Source: Proteobacteria bacterium SPGG2
Lineage (GTDB): Bacteria; Pseudomonadota; Gammaproteobacteria; Acidiferrobacterales; SPGG2
Assembly (NCBI GenBank): GCA_001643475.1
Contig: LXTK01000002.1
Location: 1-22,941, forward strand
Direction of reading: 5' to 3'
Length of the DNA: 22,941 bases
The notes beneath the pieces were generated by a model. That model made no database searches. It was not told the origin of the DNA and saw only the letters and a program-made list of their open reading frames with translations. This document shows, piece by piece, positions 14,368 to 22,930 of this stretch (position 1 is its first letter; the number at the start of each line of letters is the position of its first letter). The position numbers and the translations under genes are program-made.

Positions 14368-15780
14368 ATGATCGACATCAGGTATGTCAAGCAGGAAGGG
14401 ACGTTCCTAGTCCGCAATCGAGGGGATGGTCCTGACAGCTCGGGTAGTGTGCAGAAGCTCCTTGGCGCGCGGTTACACGTTGATGAATCCGACAATATCG
14501 ACGGTTTGGTGCCGGCCACGGATATGCGCGATAAAAAAGGAAAAGTTCGCAGCGGATTTGTCGAGGCGAACCGTCTTTCGGCAAAGCAGCAACTCAAGAT
14601 CTTCTACCTCGATGTCGGTCAAGGCGATGCTACGCTCATCGAGGCCGAGGGCGCTATCGTGGTGATCGATGGTGGCCCCAACCGTGGTTTCCACGACGAC
14701 CTCATTAAGCGCTTAAAGAAACTCCGCCAAGCGGATCTCGATGCCGGGCTCCCAGCGCGCCAGCGGCTTCGCATTAATGCCATTGTTGTCACGCACTTCG
14801 ACCTCGACCACTACGCCGGTCTCATCAAGGTGCTTGAAACGAAGGATTTCGAGATCGGCCGCATTTACCACAACGGATTACCCCGCTACAGTAATACGGC
14901 CGGCAAAGATCTGAATCTTGGTGATCTAGTCAATCATGTCGATGGCACACGATCCATCAGCGCTGATCTTGGAGACATTGCCTCCGCGAGGCAACTCCTT
15001 AGTTCTGGCGACCTCATCACTGCCAAGGGTAACGACAACAAGTTCGCGAAGTTCCTACGTGCCGCGGTCGCGGCATTTGACGATGACCGGCTTGGCTCCA
15101 TGAAACGCCTGGTTCGCCGCAACACAGCGGGTAAGCCAGCGGTATTGCCTGATACCGGCCCAGATCTAAGCGTTGAAATTCTTGGACCAGTGACCACCAA
15201 AGAATCGGGCGCAATTCGGCTGCCCGTGTTCCCCGATCCTCATAGTGTCTCTAAGAGCAATCCCAATCCGTCGCCATCGGAATCGCACACGATCAATGGC
15301 AACAGCGTTGTGCTGCGATTGGTTTATGACAAAACTACTTTTCTTTTTGGTGGCGACCTGAACCAGCCAGCGCAACGGTACATTGCTAAGCGCTATCGCA
15401 GCCTCGCGCCATTTAGCGCCGACGTCAATAAAGCGTGCCACCATGGCTCATCGGACTTTGACCTTGCCTATCTCAAAGCCGTCGCACCAGATGCGACAGT
15501 TTTTTCTTCCGGTGACAACGGCTCTCACGATCATCCGCTGCCAGATGCCATGGGGACTGCCGCCAAGCACAGCCATGGCAATTTTCCGCTGGTCTTCTCC
15601 ACCGAACTCGCGCGCGAGACCGGTAGCGATGGGATCAAATTTGGCCATATCAATGCACGTTCTAACGGCAACCTGATTGTCATGGCGCAGAAAAAAGAGA
15701 AACCTTCGTTAAAGAAGACCTGGCACTCGTTCCGACTACCTTTTGCCGGTCCGTTCGCAGAGGATCACAGTGAGAATTAG
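14368..15780 (+). CDS. ComEC-like metallo-beta-lactamase-fold hydrolase, soluble
   Basis: About 470 residues from the ATG at 14368. A GTG at 14356 with AGGA 8 nt upstream, or TTG 14278, are alternative starts. An N-terminal segment of about 75 residues, ending in RSGFVEANRLS, vaguely recalls a bacterial SH3 domain. The MBL domain then begins at LKIFYLDVGQGDATLIEA and carries HFDLDH (metal site), FLFGGDL and CHHGSSD, the motif set of the ComEC/Rec2 C-terminal nuclease-like domain. No membrane channel part is present, so this is a stand-alone enzyme, not the DNA uptake channel. The substrate is unknown; nucleic acid or a phosphoester is plausible. Its stop overlaps the opposite-strand rdgB stop by 4 bp, and it sits next to a repeat field, which suggests later insertion between housekeeping genes. 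Confidence 0.8.
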   Translation: MIDIRYVKQEGTFLVRNRGDGPDSSGSVQKLLGARLHVDESDNIDGLVPATDMRDKKGKVRSGFVEANRLSAKQQLKIFYLDVGQGDATLIEAEGAIVVIDGGPNRGFHDDLIKRLKKLRQADLDAGLPARQRLRINAIVVTHFDLDHYAGLIKVLETKDFEIGRIYHNGLPRYSNTAGKDLNLGDLVNHVDGTRSISADLGDIASARQLLSSGDLITAKGNDNKFAKFLRAAVAAFDDDRLGSMKRLVRRNTAGKPAVLPDTGPDLSVEILGPVTTKESGAIRLPVFPDPHSVSKSNPNPSPSESHTINGNSVVLRLVYDKTTFLFGGDLNQPAQRYIAKRYRSLAPFSADVNKACHHGSSDFDLAYLKAVAPDATVFSSGDNGSHDHPLPDAMGTAAKHSHGNFPLVFSTELARETGSDGIKFGHINARSNGNLIVMAQKKEKPSLKKTWHSFRLPFAGPFAEDHSEN

Positions 15781-16376
15781 CCTTTCTTGGCTAGTGCCGC
15801 TACTAACATCCGAAGTGCCTGGCCTCGATGGCTTAATTCATTCTTGATTTCGGGTGGCAGTTCGGCGGACGAGCAATTGTGCGTTGGTACGAAAAACACG
15901 GGGTCATAGCCAAAGCCATTGTCGCCTCTCGGTTCGAATAGAATGCGCCCTTCCCAGGCGCCCTGGCAGATGATGGGGGTTGGGTCGTGTTCATGCGCGA
16001 GGTAGACCATCAAGCATTGGAAGCGCGCGCTGCGATCGCCTTGCGGCACATCAGTAAGCGCTTGTAGAAGCTTATCAAGGTCGGCTTGGTCTGAACTGCC
16101 GATGCCCGCATAGCGCGATGAGTGAATCCCTGGCACGCCGTCTAAGGCATCTACCTCAAGACCAGAATCATCAGCAATGGCGGCGAGCCCAGTTTTTCGT
16201 GCTGCGTTGCGTGCCTTCAAGATGGCGTTTTCGACGAAGGTAAGACCTGTTTCCTCAACGTCGGGGACATCGAACTGAGACTGTGGGAGTACTGATAGAT
16301 CCAAGGCGGCTAACAGCTGGGCGATCTCACGCACCTTGCCAGGGTTATTGCTGGCAAGGACAATTTGTCTAGTCAT
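15777..16376 (-). CDS. rdgB: dITP/XTP pyrophosphatase RdgB (HAM1 family)
   Basis: A 199-residue protein of normal family length. The nucleotide-binding start IVLASNNPGKVREI and the catalytic block AIADDSGLEVDALDGVPGIHSSRYAG are both present, followed by GFGYDPVFFVP and LSHRGQAL. The enzyme hydrolyses non-canonical dITP, ITP and XTP to monophosphates, keeping deaminated purines out of DNA and RNA. Its ATG overlaps the rph stop by 4 nt (ATGA), so the two are translationally coupled. This rph-rdgB pairing is common in gammaproteobacteria. Its 3' end collides with the ComEC-like gene on the other strand. Confidence 0.97.
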   Translation of the reverse strand: MTRQIVLASNNPGKVREIAQLLAALDLSVLPQSQFDVPDVEETGLTFVENAILKARNAARKTGLAAIADDSGLEVDALDGVPGIHSSRYAGIGSSDQADLDKLLQALTDVPQGDRSARFQCLMVYLAHEHDPTPIICQGAWEGRILFEPRGDNGFGYDPVFFVPTHNCSSAELPPEIKNELSHRGQALRMLVAALAKKG

Positions 16377-17095
16377 TCGCGTATACCAAGGGCCTTGCGT
16401 TGGTGCTCGATCAGTTCCTGAATACCTTTCTCGGCTAGCTTGGTCATAGCGAGCATCTGTTCGGTCGTGAAGGCTTGCCCTTCGGCCGTTCCCTGGATTT
16501 CGATAAACTCCGCCGTTTCCGTCATCACAAAGCTCATGTCGGTGTCGGCGTTTGAGTCTTCCGCGTAGTCGAGGTCCAGTACCGCCTCACCATCGTAGAT
16601 CCCCGTAGATACAGACGCGACGAGATGACGGACCGGGTCGGTATCGATGAGGTTGTGCTCTTTTAGATAGCTAATTGCGTCTATAAGTGCGACGCAACCC
16701 CCGGTGACCGAGGCGGTACGCGTACCACCATCTGCTTGAATGACATCACAATCTACCGTCAGCGTGCGTTCGCCCAGAAGTTTGAGATCGACGGCGGCAC
16801 GGAGTGCGCGGCCAATTAAACGCTGAATCTCCATGGTTCGTCCACCTTGCTTACCGCGCGCGGCCTCGCGTCCCATACGTTGTGATGTGGAGCGTGGAAG
16901 CATACCGTATTCGGCGGTTACCCAACCTTGGCCCGAGCCCCTCAAGAAGGTAGGCACTTTTTCTTCGATGCTGACGGTGCAGATTACTCGTGTCTCACCG
17001 AATTCCACCAATACAGACCCTTCGGCATGACGGGTGTAGCTTCGCGTGATACCGACTTCACGCAATTGATCAGCTTTACGCCCGCTAGGTCGCAT
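16373..17095 (-). CDS. rph: Ribonuclease PH
   Basis: A 240-residue protein, full length for RNase PH. It begins MRPSGRKADQLREV with the conserved phosphate-binding Arg region and contains EYGMLPRSTSQRM, GRTMEIQRLIGRALRAAVDL, TVDCDVIQADGGTRTASVTG and the C-terminal FTTEQMLAMTKLAEKGI helix. The enzyme removes 3' nucleotides from tRNA precursors and rRNA using phosphate, working as a hexamer. It is the first gene of the rph-rdgB pair. The PP2C gene ends 109 bp upstream on the same strand, so a promoter could be in that gap or transcription could continue from the kinase/phosphatase pair. Confidence 0.97.
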   Translation of the reverse strand: MRPSGRKADQLREVGITRSYTRHAEGSVLVEFGETRVICTVSIEEKVPTFLRGSGQGWVTAEYGMLPRSTSQRMGREAARGKQGGRTMEIQRLIGRALRAAVDLKLLGERTLTVDCDVIQADGGTRTASVTGGCVALIDAISYLKEHNLIDTDPVRHLVASVSTGIYDGEAVLDLDYAEDSNADTDMSFVMTETAEFIEIQGTAEGQAFTTEQMLAMTKLAEKGIQELIEHQRKALGIRE

Positions 17096-17204
17096 TCTGC
17101 CTAGCTATCTTATGAAATGAATTCACGACGGATCCTTAGGGGAGTGTTATGGGGCGCACTATTTTACGTCTCGTGCACTGAGAATGAAAAGGTAAGCCGA
17201 TCGA

Positions 17205-18179
17205 CTAGTCTTTCTCGATTCGCCGAATATACTTTTCCAATTCTTCAATCTCAGTTCGGATCGATTTCTTAGGCGTTTTGTTGTTTGTGCGTGCTTTTGT
17301 CTTGACTGGTGGCTTTTCGGGCGCCGGCTTCTTAGGCGGAGCCTTTTTTTGTGCCAACATTCTGTTCTTAGCCATTTCCCATAGAGCGTCTTGATCGACG
17401 TTTAAGCGCTGGTTCGCCTGCAGCGGTTGCGTCGTTGGGGCGTCGTCCTGCCAGCGCAAACTGACCGCACTTACGTTGTCGCAGGCACCCTGCCTACGAT
17501 TCTCGGCTTCTATGGCTGTTTCCTCTAAGCCCTCGTCCAGATATTCGACATCTAAATAACCGGCCAATTCGCCGGGGGAAAATGCCTCCCACAGACCATC
17601 AGTGCACAAAAGCAACACATCGCCACGCTGCAGCGGTGTTTCTTCGCCGATGGTGATAGAGGGCTTGTTAGGCCCTCCTAGGCACTTCAACAGGCGGCTC
17701 TTTTCAGGGTGACTTAGCATCTCCTCTTCTGTTAGTACCCCGTCCCTTCGCATCCTTTCTGTTGCCGTATGGTCCAAGGTTCTTGTTAGTACCTCGCTGC
17801 CACGAAAATGATAAAGCCGGCTATCGCCGACATGCGCCCAATACGCATAGCCATCCTGTACCAGGCAGAGTACGCACGTTGTTCGCGGCTCTATCGGCTC
17901 CCGCGACGTCTTTGCAATTTGAACGATCGCGTTATGAGCTTGAAGTACAGTTAGCGCAAGAAACGCGGATGGTTGGGTGATGGTCCGTTGTTTAATTCGT
18001 TCAAACGCGCGAATACAAGTTTCCGTCAGCGTCTCGGCTGCGATTTCGCCACCCGCGTGTCCGCCTAGCCCGTCGGCCACCGCTATGAGCACGGCATTAT
18101 CACGCTCCGCGTGAGCGATACGATCCTGATTCGTCGGTCGTGAGCCGGACGAAGTGTGATGAGCGAGCTCGTACTTCAT
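17205..18179 (-). CDS. PP2C-family Ser/Thr protein phosphatase
   Basis: A 324-residue protein from the ATG at 18179; homology starts at MKYELAHHTSSGSRPTNQDR. PP2C metal motifs are in order: RPTNQDR, VADGLGGHAGGE, VGDSRLY, LCTDGLWE and CDNVSAV. The catalytic domain ends near residue 250. The tail is rich in Lys and Pro and closes with a short charged helix (SIRTEIEELEKYIRRIEKD), perhaps a binding segment. The ATG lies 10 nt after the kinase stop, so the two are a cognate kinase/phosphatase pair in one transcript. The frame is open further upstream inside the kinase gene, but that sequence is not PP2C-like. Confidence 0.93.
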   Translation of the reverse strand: MKYELAHHTSSGSRPTNQDRIAHAERDNAVLIAVADGLGGHAGGEIAAETLTETCIRAFERIKQRTITQPSAFLALTVLQAHNAIVQIAKTSREPIEPRTTCVLCLVQDGYAYWAHVGDSRLYHFRGSEVLTRTLDHTATERMRRDGVLTEEEMLSHPEKSRLLKCLGGPNKPSITIGEETPLQRGDVLLLCTDGLWEAFSPGELAGYLDVEYLDEGLEETAIEAENRRQGACDNVSAVSLRWQDDAPTTQPLQANQRLNVDQDALWEMAKNRMLAQKKAPPKKPAPEKPPVKTKARTNNKTPKKSIRTEIEELEKYIRRIEKD

Positions 18180-18189
18180 ACCAATATGA

Positions 18190-19131
18190 TCAGCGATTCC
18201 AGGGAAGCTTTTCGCGCAGCCGATCGAAATACCCTGGCTGTTCGTCTTGCATGCCCGTGATCCAACTACGGTTGAGGAAGTCGAGTAGCTCCTGCACGCT
18301 CTGCGGCCGATCTGCTTGGTCGAGTCGTAGGCACCAGTCGACCGCTTGCAAGAGTTCTTTCGAATAACGTCGAGCAAAAGTGCGTACCGCCGGTTTGAGC
18401 TTGTCATCGACCACGCGTTCGGTCGACGGCGGCGGCGGGCGACCGCTCATACACGCCCACATCGATGCACCAATGGCATACAGATCGCTCCAGGGACCGA
18501 CTTCCGCATGTCGATGCTGTTCGATCGGCGCAAAACCGAAGGTTAGAGTATGCGGCCCAGTGAGCTTACTGTTCTGTTCTACAAGTCGAGCAGCGCCAAA
18601 ATCGAGCAATAATGGCCTGCCACCCGGCCGCAGATAGATATTCGCTGGTTTGATGTCGAGGTGTAGCAGATTGTTTTTGTGTAACTCCCATAGTCCTAGG
18701 AGCAACTGTGGGAATATGCGGCGAATGAACTTCTCGCTAAGTCTTCCAGAATGACGCTTGATGTAACTACGCAAGTCCTTACCGCGCTCATAATGCATGA
18801 CCAGATATACGGTGTTATTGGCCCGGAAGAAATCGGTAACGCGTACAATATTGGGATGATTGACCTTAGCAAGTGCGGCTGCCTCATCGAAAAAGCGTTT
18901 CAGGCCCTTGCGGAAGGTATTCGAGCTGGACTCGCCACTGATGCTTTCAACACTCGCGTCTTCCAGGCGTCTGGCTTGGTCGGCAGGGAGGTATTCCTTA
19001 ATGACGACACGCGCCTCCGTTTTCAAGTTGCTGGCCAAATACACAATACTGAAGCCACCGCCGCCGAGAGTTTTCTCGATACGGTAACCATGTAGCTCGA
19101 AACCTTTTGGCAGGGCTTCAGCGAATTTCAT
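18190..19131 (-). CDS. Hanks-type Ser/Thr protein kinase, cytoplasmic
   Basis: A 313-residue protein with no membrane segment or extracellular PASTA-like domain. Kinase elements are the glycine loop TLGGGGFSIVY (21-31), Lys45 in VIKEYLP, the catalytic loop HLDIKPANI (157-165), DFGAAR (177-182) and APIEQ in place of APE (201-205). HLD instead of HRD makes it a non-RD kinase, so activation-loop phosphorylation may not be required. The C-lobe ends near 290 and a short tail follows. It is the first gene of the kinase/PP2C pair, opposite the divergent yicC. Kinase/PP2C pairs at this rph-yicC location are, to my knowledge, found in other gammaproteobacteria. Substrates are unknown. Confidence 0.93.
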   Translation of the reverse strand: MKFAEALPKGFELHGYRIEKTLGGGGFSIVYLASNLKTEARVVIKEYLPADQARRLEDASVESISGESSSNTFRKGLKRFFDEAAALAKVNHPNIVRVTDFFRANNTVYLVMHYERGKDLRSYIKRHSGRLSEKFIRRIFPQLLLGLWELHKNNLLHLDIKPANIYLRPGGRPLLLDFGAARLVEQNSKLTGPHTLTFGFAPIEQHRHAEVGPWSDLYAIGASMWACMSGRPPPPSTERVVDDKLKPAVRTFARRYSKELLQAVDWCLRLDQADRPQSVQELLDFLNRSWITGMQDEQPGYFDRLREKLPWNR

Positions 19132-19306
19132 GAAATCACACCACTCTTAATTTTTATCACGCATTGCTAATAACCCGTACGCCCCCTGAAACATTCCGGT
19201 TCAACGAAGGCGCCAAAAAGATCGCTTCCTATTGGGAGGCTTGTACACCGGGTGGCCAGCCCTCTTGGCGAAGCTCGCTGCCGACCGGCGAACCGAGCTC
19301 TAATAC

Positions 19307-19336
19307 TTGTTTACCATTATGAAACATAGCTTAAAA
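19307..19336 (+). promoter_or_regulatory. Candidate promoter upstream of yicC
   Basis: TTGTTT (19307-19312) and TTAAAA (19331-19336) are separated by 18 bp about 100 bp before yicC, in the 304-bp divergent region between the kinase gene and yicC. The matches to sigma-70 consensus are moderate. The rest of this intergenic region shows nothing else I can name; the kinase promoter on the other strand must also be here. Confidence 0.3.
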
Positions 19337-19435
19337 TGAGGAAACTGGCGATCCTTGGGATGGCGGGTCATGGGTGGTTGCTAGTGGCTGGTTACGGATC
19401 TATAGCTTGTTTAAGGGCTTCCAAGGGGGGCTTTG

Positions 19436-20302
19436 ATGACATATAGCATGACCGCTTTCGCGCGTTGTGATGCGGATACTGAATGGGGTAGCCTGGCCTG
19501 GGAGGTGCGATCTGTCAATCATCGCTATCTGGAAGTAAATTCTCGGTTGCCCGACGAGCTGCGCAGCCTGGAGCCGAAGATCCGCAAGCTCGTTAATGAA
19601 CGCCTGGCACGGGGCAAAGTCGACTGTAACCTGCGCTTCCAATCGAAAGATCTGACGAACAGTGAATTCGAGCTGAACGAGGCGTTAGTAGAAAGCATCG
19701 TAAATATCGCTGGAAAGGTTCGGCAAGCAACGCCCGACGTTTCACCCTTGCGAACTGTCGATGTCCTGCGTTGGCCCGGCGTGTTGAAGACATCGGAAGT
19801 AGATGCCGACGCCCTCGCCAAAGCGGCGCTTGATCTCTTATCTCAATCTCTGGATGAATTCTTGGAGACACGCCAGCGTGAGGGTGAACGCATGCGCGAC
19901 ATTATTGAGCAGCGTCTGGACGCAGCTGTAACCATTGTAAGCGGCCTTAGGGAAACGCTGCCAGATGTGCGGCAAAACTTCCGCCAGCGTCTCGAGGAGC
20001 GATTGGCAGAATTAAAGCAGGAGCTCGATCCGGCACGGCTGGAGCAAGAGATCGTGTTGTTCGCACAAAAAACGGACGTCGAGGAAGAACTCGACCGTTT
20101 GCAGACACATGTTGATGAGGCGCGTCGGGTTTTGGGCGGTACCGGTCAGATCGGGCGCCGTCTTGATTTTTTGATGCAAGAGCTAAACCGTGAAGCGAAC
20201 ACGTTGGCAGCCAAATCAGCCGATATCAGTGTTACTAACGGGGCCATCGAGCTCAAAGTGCTCATTGAGCAAATGCGCGAACAGGTACAAAACATTGAGT
20301 AA
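19436..20302 (+). CDS. yicC: YicC family endoribonuclease
   Basis: A 288-residue protein of family length. It has the N-terminal YicC motif MTYSMTAFARC and SVNHRYLEVNSRLPDELRSLE, then the central linker. The DUF1732 C-terminal domain carries the signature EELDRLQTHVDEARRVL and GRRLDFLMQELNREANTLAAKS. Members of this family are RNA endonucleases linked to small RNA turnover and stationary-phase survival in E. coli. The ATG at 19436 is chosen because a strong GGGGGG ribosome site lies 5 nt upstream; the TTG at 19433 adds one residue without support. gmk follows after 33 nt in the same direction. Confidence 0.95.
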   Translation: MTYSMTAFARCDADTEWGSLAWEVRSVNHRYLEVNSRLPDELRSLEPKIRKLVNERLARGKVDCNLRFQSKDLTNSEFELNEALVESIVNIAGKVRQATPDVSPLRTVDVLRWPGVLKTSEVDADALAKAALDLLSQSLDEFLETRQREGERMRDIIEQRLDAAVTIVSGLRETLPDVRQNFRQRLEERLAELKQELDPARLEQEIVLFAQKTDVEEELDRLQTHVDEARRVLGGTGQIGRRLDFLMQELNREANTLAAKSADISVTNGAIELKVLIEQMREQVQNIE

Positions 20303-20335
20303 TGACGGCGGACTTCGCCGGACACCCACTGTCTC

Positions 20336-20944
20336 ATGAAATCTGGAACGTTGTTCATCTTGTCCGCGCCCTCGGGGGCTGGAAAGACCAGTCTTGCCAA
20401 GGCATTGGTTGATGCTGTGCCGAACTTGGCGGTATCGGTATCACACACCACTCGACCGCCGCGCCCCGGCGAGGTGGACGGCGTTAACTATTTCTTTGTC
20501 GGTGAGCAAGAATTCCGGGCCATGGTCGAAGCCGATGAATTTTTTGAATACGCGATCGTTTTTGACCATTTCTATGGCACCTCGCGTGACGCAGTCGAGC
20601 GGTTGTTGCGTCAAGGCAAGGATGTTGTTTTGGATATCGATTGGCAGGGCGCGCGTGCTATTAAAGCTAAGATATCGCGGGCGGTAAGCATCTTTGTTCT
20701 GCCCCCATCTCGACACGAGCTGCGCCATCGGTTGAGCGGGCGGGGCCAAGACTCTCCTGAGGTGATAGACCGACGGATGCGCGATGCGGTGTCTGAAATG
20801 GAGCACTATGGGGAGTTCGACCACATCGTCATGAATGATGATTTCGATGCCGCGGTACAGGACCTAAAGGCCATTATTCGGGGCGACATGAGAAGTGTCA
20901 GACCTATTACTATCGATATCGACGCGCTTTTGGGTAGCACCTAG
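20336..20944 (+). CDS. gmk: Guanylate kinase
   Basis: A 202-residue protein. The P-loop SAPSGAGKTSL lies near residues 10-20. The GMP-binding segment includes SHTTRPPRPGEVDGVNYFF and FEYAIVFDHFYGTSRDAVE, and the lid region contains SGRGQDSPEVIDRRM. It makes GDP from GMP and ATP and so feeds GTP synthesis, the precursor for both RNA and (p)ppGpp made by the downstream SpoT. A gap of 107 bp separates it from rpoZ, so rpoZ may also have its own promoter. Confidence 0.97.
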   Translation: MKSGTLFILSAPSGAGKTSLAKALVDAVPNLAVSVSHTTRPPRPGEVDGVNYFFVGEQEFRAMVEADEFFEYAIVFDHFYGTSRDAVERLLRQGKDVVLDIDWQGARAIKAKISRAVSIFVLPPSRHELRHRLSGRGQDSPEVIDRRMRDAVSEMEHYGEFDHIVMNDDFDAAVQDLKAIIRGDMRSVRPITIDIDALLGST

Positions 20945-21051
20945 AAAAAGCCCAAAATAATTGCTAAATTAATGGTTTATCAGCGAACATGCCACGCAGC
21001 CTGGACTCGCAGCTCGAGTGGCCGGGGGTGGCAATAAAGTAGAGGTGAGGA

Positions 21052-21333
21052 ATGGCCCGAATTACCGTAGAAGATTGTTTGGAAAATGTAGACAATCGTT
21101 TTCAGTTAGTGCTCGTTGCTAGTAAGCGGGCGCGCCAGTTGGTCAATGGGGCAGAGGCCTGTGTACCGAAGGAGAATGACAAACCTACGGTACTCGCGCT
21201 GCGCGAAGTTGCAGGCGGCTTTGTGACCAACGCCATTCTTGATGACACCGCGGTGCAGGCCGGCCTTGAGGGCGATGACGACGCAACCGACATCCAGACG
21301 AGCGAGGTCCAAGCCGAACCACGCGGAGAGTAG
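21052..21333 (+). CDS. rpoZ: RNA polymerase omega subunit
   Basis: A 93-residue protein. MARITVEDCLENVDNRFQLVLVASKRARQL is the canonical omega N-terminus with the conserved NRF and RAR elements that clamp the beta-prime C-terminus; the acidic C-terminal tail is variable in the family. GAGG just before the ATG is a good ribosome site. Omega helps assemble RNA polymerase and forms part of one ppGpp-binding site, which links it to the spoT gene downstream. Its last 59 bp overlap the most likely spoT start. Confidence 0.96.
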   Translation: MARITVEDCLENVDNRFQLVLVASKRARQLVNGAEACVPKENDKPTVLALREVAGGFVTNAILDDTAVQAGLEGDDDATDIQTSEVQAEPRGE

Positions 21334-22930
21334 CAGCCCGACGAACCGGCGTGATGTCGCCGATCCGCCAGCCGGCGGATTCCTGATAAACGACCTATGC
21401 GAAAAACTGGGGGACTATCTTGACTCCCAGCAGATCGCTGATGTTTACCGCGCTTACGTTTTTGGTGAAGAAGCCCACGAGGGGCAACTAAGACGCAGCG
21501 GCGAACCCTATATCCACCATCCTCTAGAAGTTGCACGTATCCTCGCGGGCATGCGCCTTGATGCCCAAAGCATCACGGCCGCAATTCTGCATGATGTCAT
21601 CGAGGATACTGAAGCTGCGAAGGAACATTTGGTCAAAGATTTCGGTAAAGAAGTTGCAGAACTTGTCGATGGTGTAAGTAATATCAGCCAAATCAAATTT
21701 AAGACCAAAGAGGAGGAGCAAGCAGAGAACTTCCGCAAAATGTTTCTCGCCATGGGACGAGACATACGCGTTATTCTTATTAAGTTGGCTGATCGACTTC
21801 ATAACATGCGCACCCTGGCGGCGTTGGTGAGGGATCGCCAACGAGAGATTGCCCGCGAGACCCTGGAGATCTACGCGCCAATTGCCAATCGGCTAGGCAT
21901 GCGCCAGTGGTACTATGAACTCGAAGACCTTGGTTTTATGTATCTATACCCGATGCGTCATCGAATTCTGGAAGAGGCGGTACGCAAACGACACGGAAAT
22001 CGCAAAGCGATCGTCGAGAAAATTCGCAAAGCCATCATCCAACAGTTGAGTCAAGAAGAACTTGAGGGAGAAGTTACTGGCCGCGAAAAGAACTTGTACC
22101 GCATCTACCGCAAGATGCGACAAAAATGTCTGTCCTTCGATCAAGTGTACGACGTCTATGGATATCGAATCGTTGTTGATAAAGTGGACACGTGCTACCG
22201 CGTGCTGGGGGTTATTCATAACCTATATATGCCGATTCCGGGTCGTTTTAAAGACTACATAGCAATACCCAAAGCGAACGGCTACCAGTCTTTACATACA
22301 GTGGTGTTCGGCCCGTTCGGGGTGCCGGTTGAGATACAAACTCGTACCGAAGATATGCATCGTGTGGCAGAGGTTGGTGTGGGTTCTCATTGGCTTTATA
22401 AAAGTGGTGATTCGAGCGACGCGCAGATGCCGCAACGTACGCTGCACTGGTTAAAGGATCTACTCGATATTCAACAAAAGGCCGGAAACCCACGAGAGTT
22501 TCTAGAGAACCTCAAAGTCGATCTTTTTTCGGATGAGGTCTATGTGTTTACCCCTAAAGGCGAAATCAAAAAGTTGCCGCAAGGCGCAACCACAATAGAT
22601 TTTGCATACGCTGTTCACACACATGTGGGCAATCATTGCATAGGCGCCAAAATCAATCACGAACTGGTCCCGTCTCGTACGACGCTACGCAACGGCAATC
22701 ACGTTGAAGTTATCACGGCCGAATGGGCAAGTCCCAACCCGGTGTGGCTTGACTTCGTTGTGACCGGTAAGGCTCGTGCCCACATCCGTAATTTCTTGAA
22801 GAACCAGAAACACGAAGAGGCGGAGAGCCTTGGCGAGCGTTTACTCGCCAAGGCCCTGCAAGGTGTTGGATTCGAGTCGCCGAAGATACGCGAAGCGCAA
22901 AAAAAGACGTTGCTAAAAAAGCTGGAGTAA
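21275..22930 (+). CDS. spoT: Bifunctional (p)ppGpp synthetase/hydrolase SpoT, frame ends after TGS domain
   Basis: About 551 residues from the ATG at 21275, the first downstream ATG in frame. Family similarity begins about 35 residues later, so the exact start is uncertain. The HD hydrolase domain has HHPLEVARIL, LHDVIEDT and LADRLHNMRTL. The synthetase domain has YDVYGYRIVVD, GRFKDYIAIPKANGYQSLHT and EIQTRTEDM. The TGS domain is DEVYVFTPKGEI to EVITAEW. All key residues look intact. SpoT is normally near 700 residues with a helical, zinc-finger-like and ACT C-terminal region that controls the balance of the two activities. Here the frame stops at TAA 22928-22930 in the linker after TGS. The -1 frame is open to the window end and reads AGVNVIG, which fits the family linker, so the gene is probably continued there. 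Confidence 0.93.
   Translation: MTTQPTSRRARSKPNHAESSSPTNRRDVADPPAGGFLINDLCEKLGDYLDSQQIADVYRAYVFGEEAHEGQLRRSGEPYIHHPLEVARILAGMRLDAQSITAAILHDVIEDTEAAKEHLVKDFGKEVAELVDGVSNISQIKFKTKEEEQAENFRKMFLAMGRDIRVILIKLADRLHNMRTLAALVRDRQREIARETLEIYAPIANRLGMRQWYYELEDLGFMYLYPMRHRILEEAVRKRHGNRKAIVEKIRKAIIQQLSQEELEGEVTGREKNLYRIYRKMRQKCLSFDQVYDVYGYRIVVDKVDTCYRVLGVIHNLYMPIPGRFKDYIAIPKANGYQSLHTVVFGPFGVPVEIQTRTEDMHRVAEVGVGSHWLYKSGDSSDAQMPQRTLHWLKDLLDIQQKAGNPREFLENLKVDLFSDEVYVFTPKGEIKKLPQGATTIDFAYAVHTHVGNHCIGAKINHELVPSRTTLRNGNHVEVITAEWASPNPVWLDFVVTGKARAHIRNFLKNQKHEEAESLGERLLAKALQGVGFESPKIREAQKKTLLKKLE
22915..22921 (+). promoter_or_regulatory. Candidate -1 ribosomal frameshift heptamer in spoT
   Basis: CTA AAA AAG in the spoT frame contains A AAA AAG in the phase used by the dnaX frameshift of E. 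coli. Frame 0 stops two codons later (TAA 22928). The -1 frame continues open to the window end. A second run in the same phase, CAA AAA AAG, lies at 22898-22906. A downstream stimulatory hairpin, if any, falls outside the window. A true frameshift mutation or a homopolymer sequencing error would look the same. Confidence 0.4.

Noticed and set aside
18180..18407. 76 extra N-terminal residues on the PP2C protein
   Set aside because: They are an out-of-frame reading of the kinase C-terminus without PP2C similarity.
20945..21051. Terminator or separate gene between gmk and rpoZ
   Set aside because: The gap has neither a convincing stem with T-run nor an ORF; it probably holds only promoter or spacer sequence.
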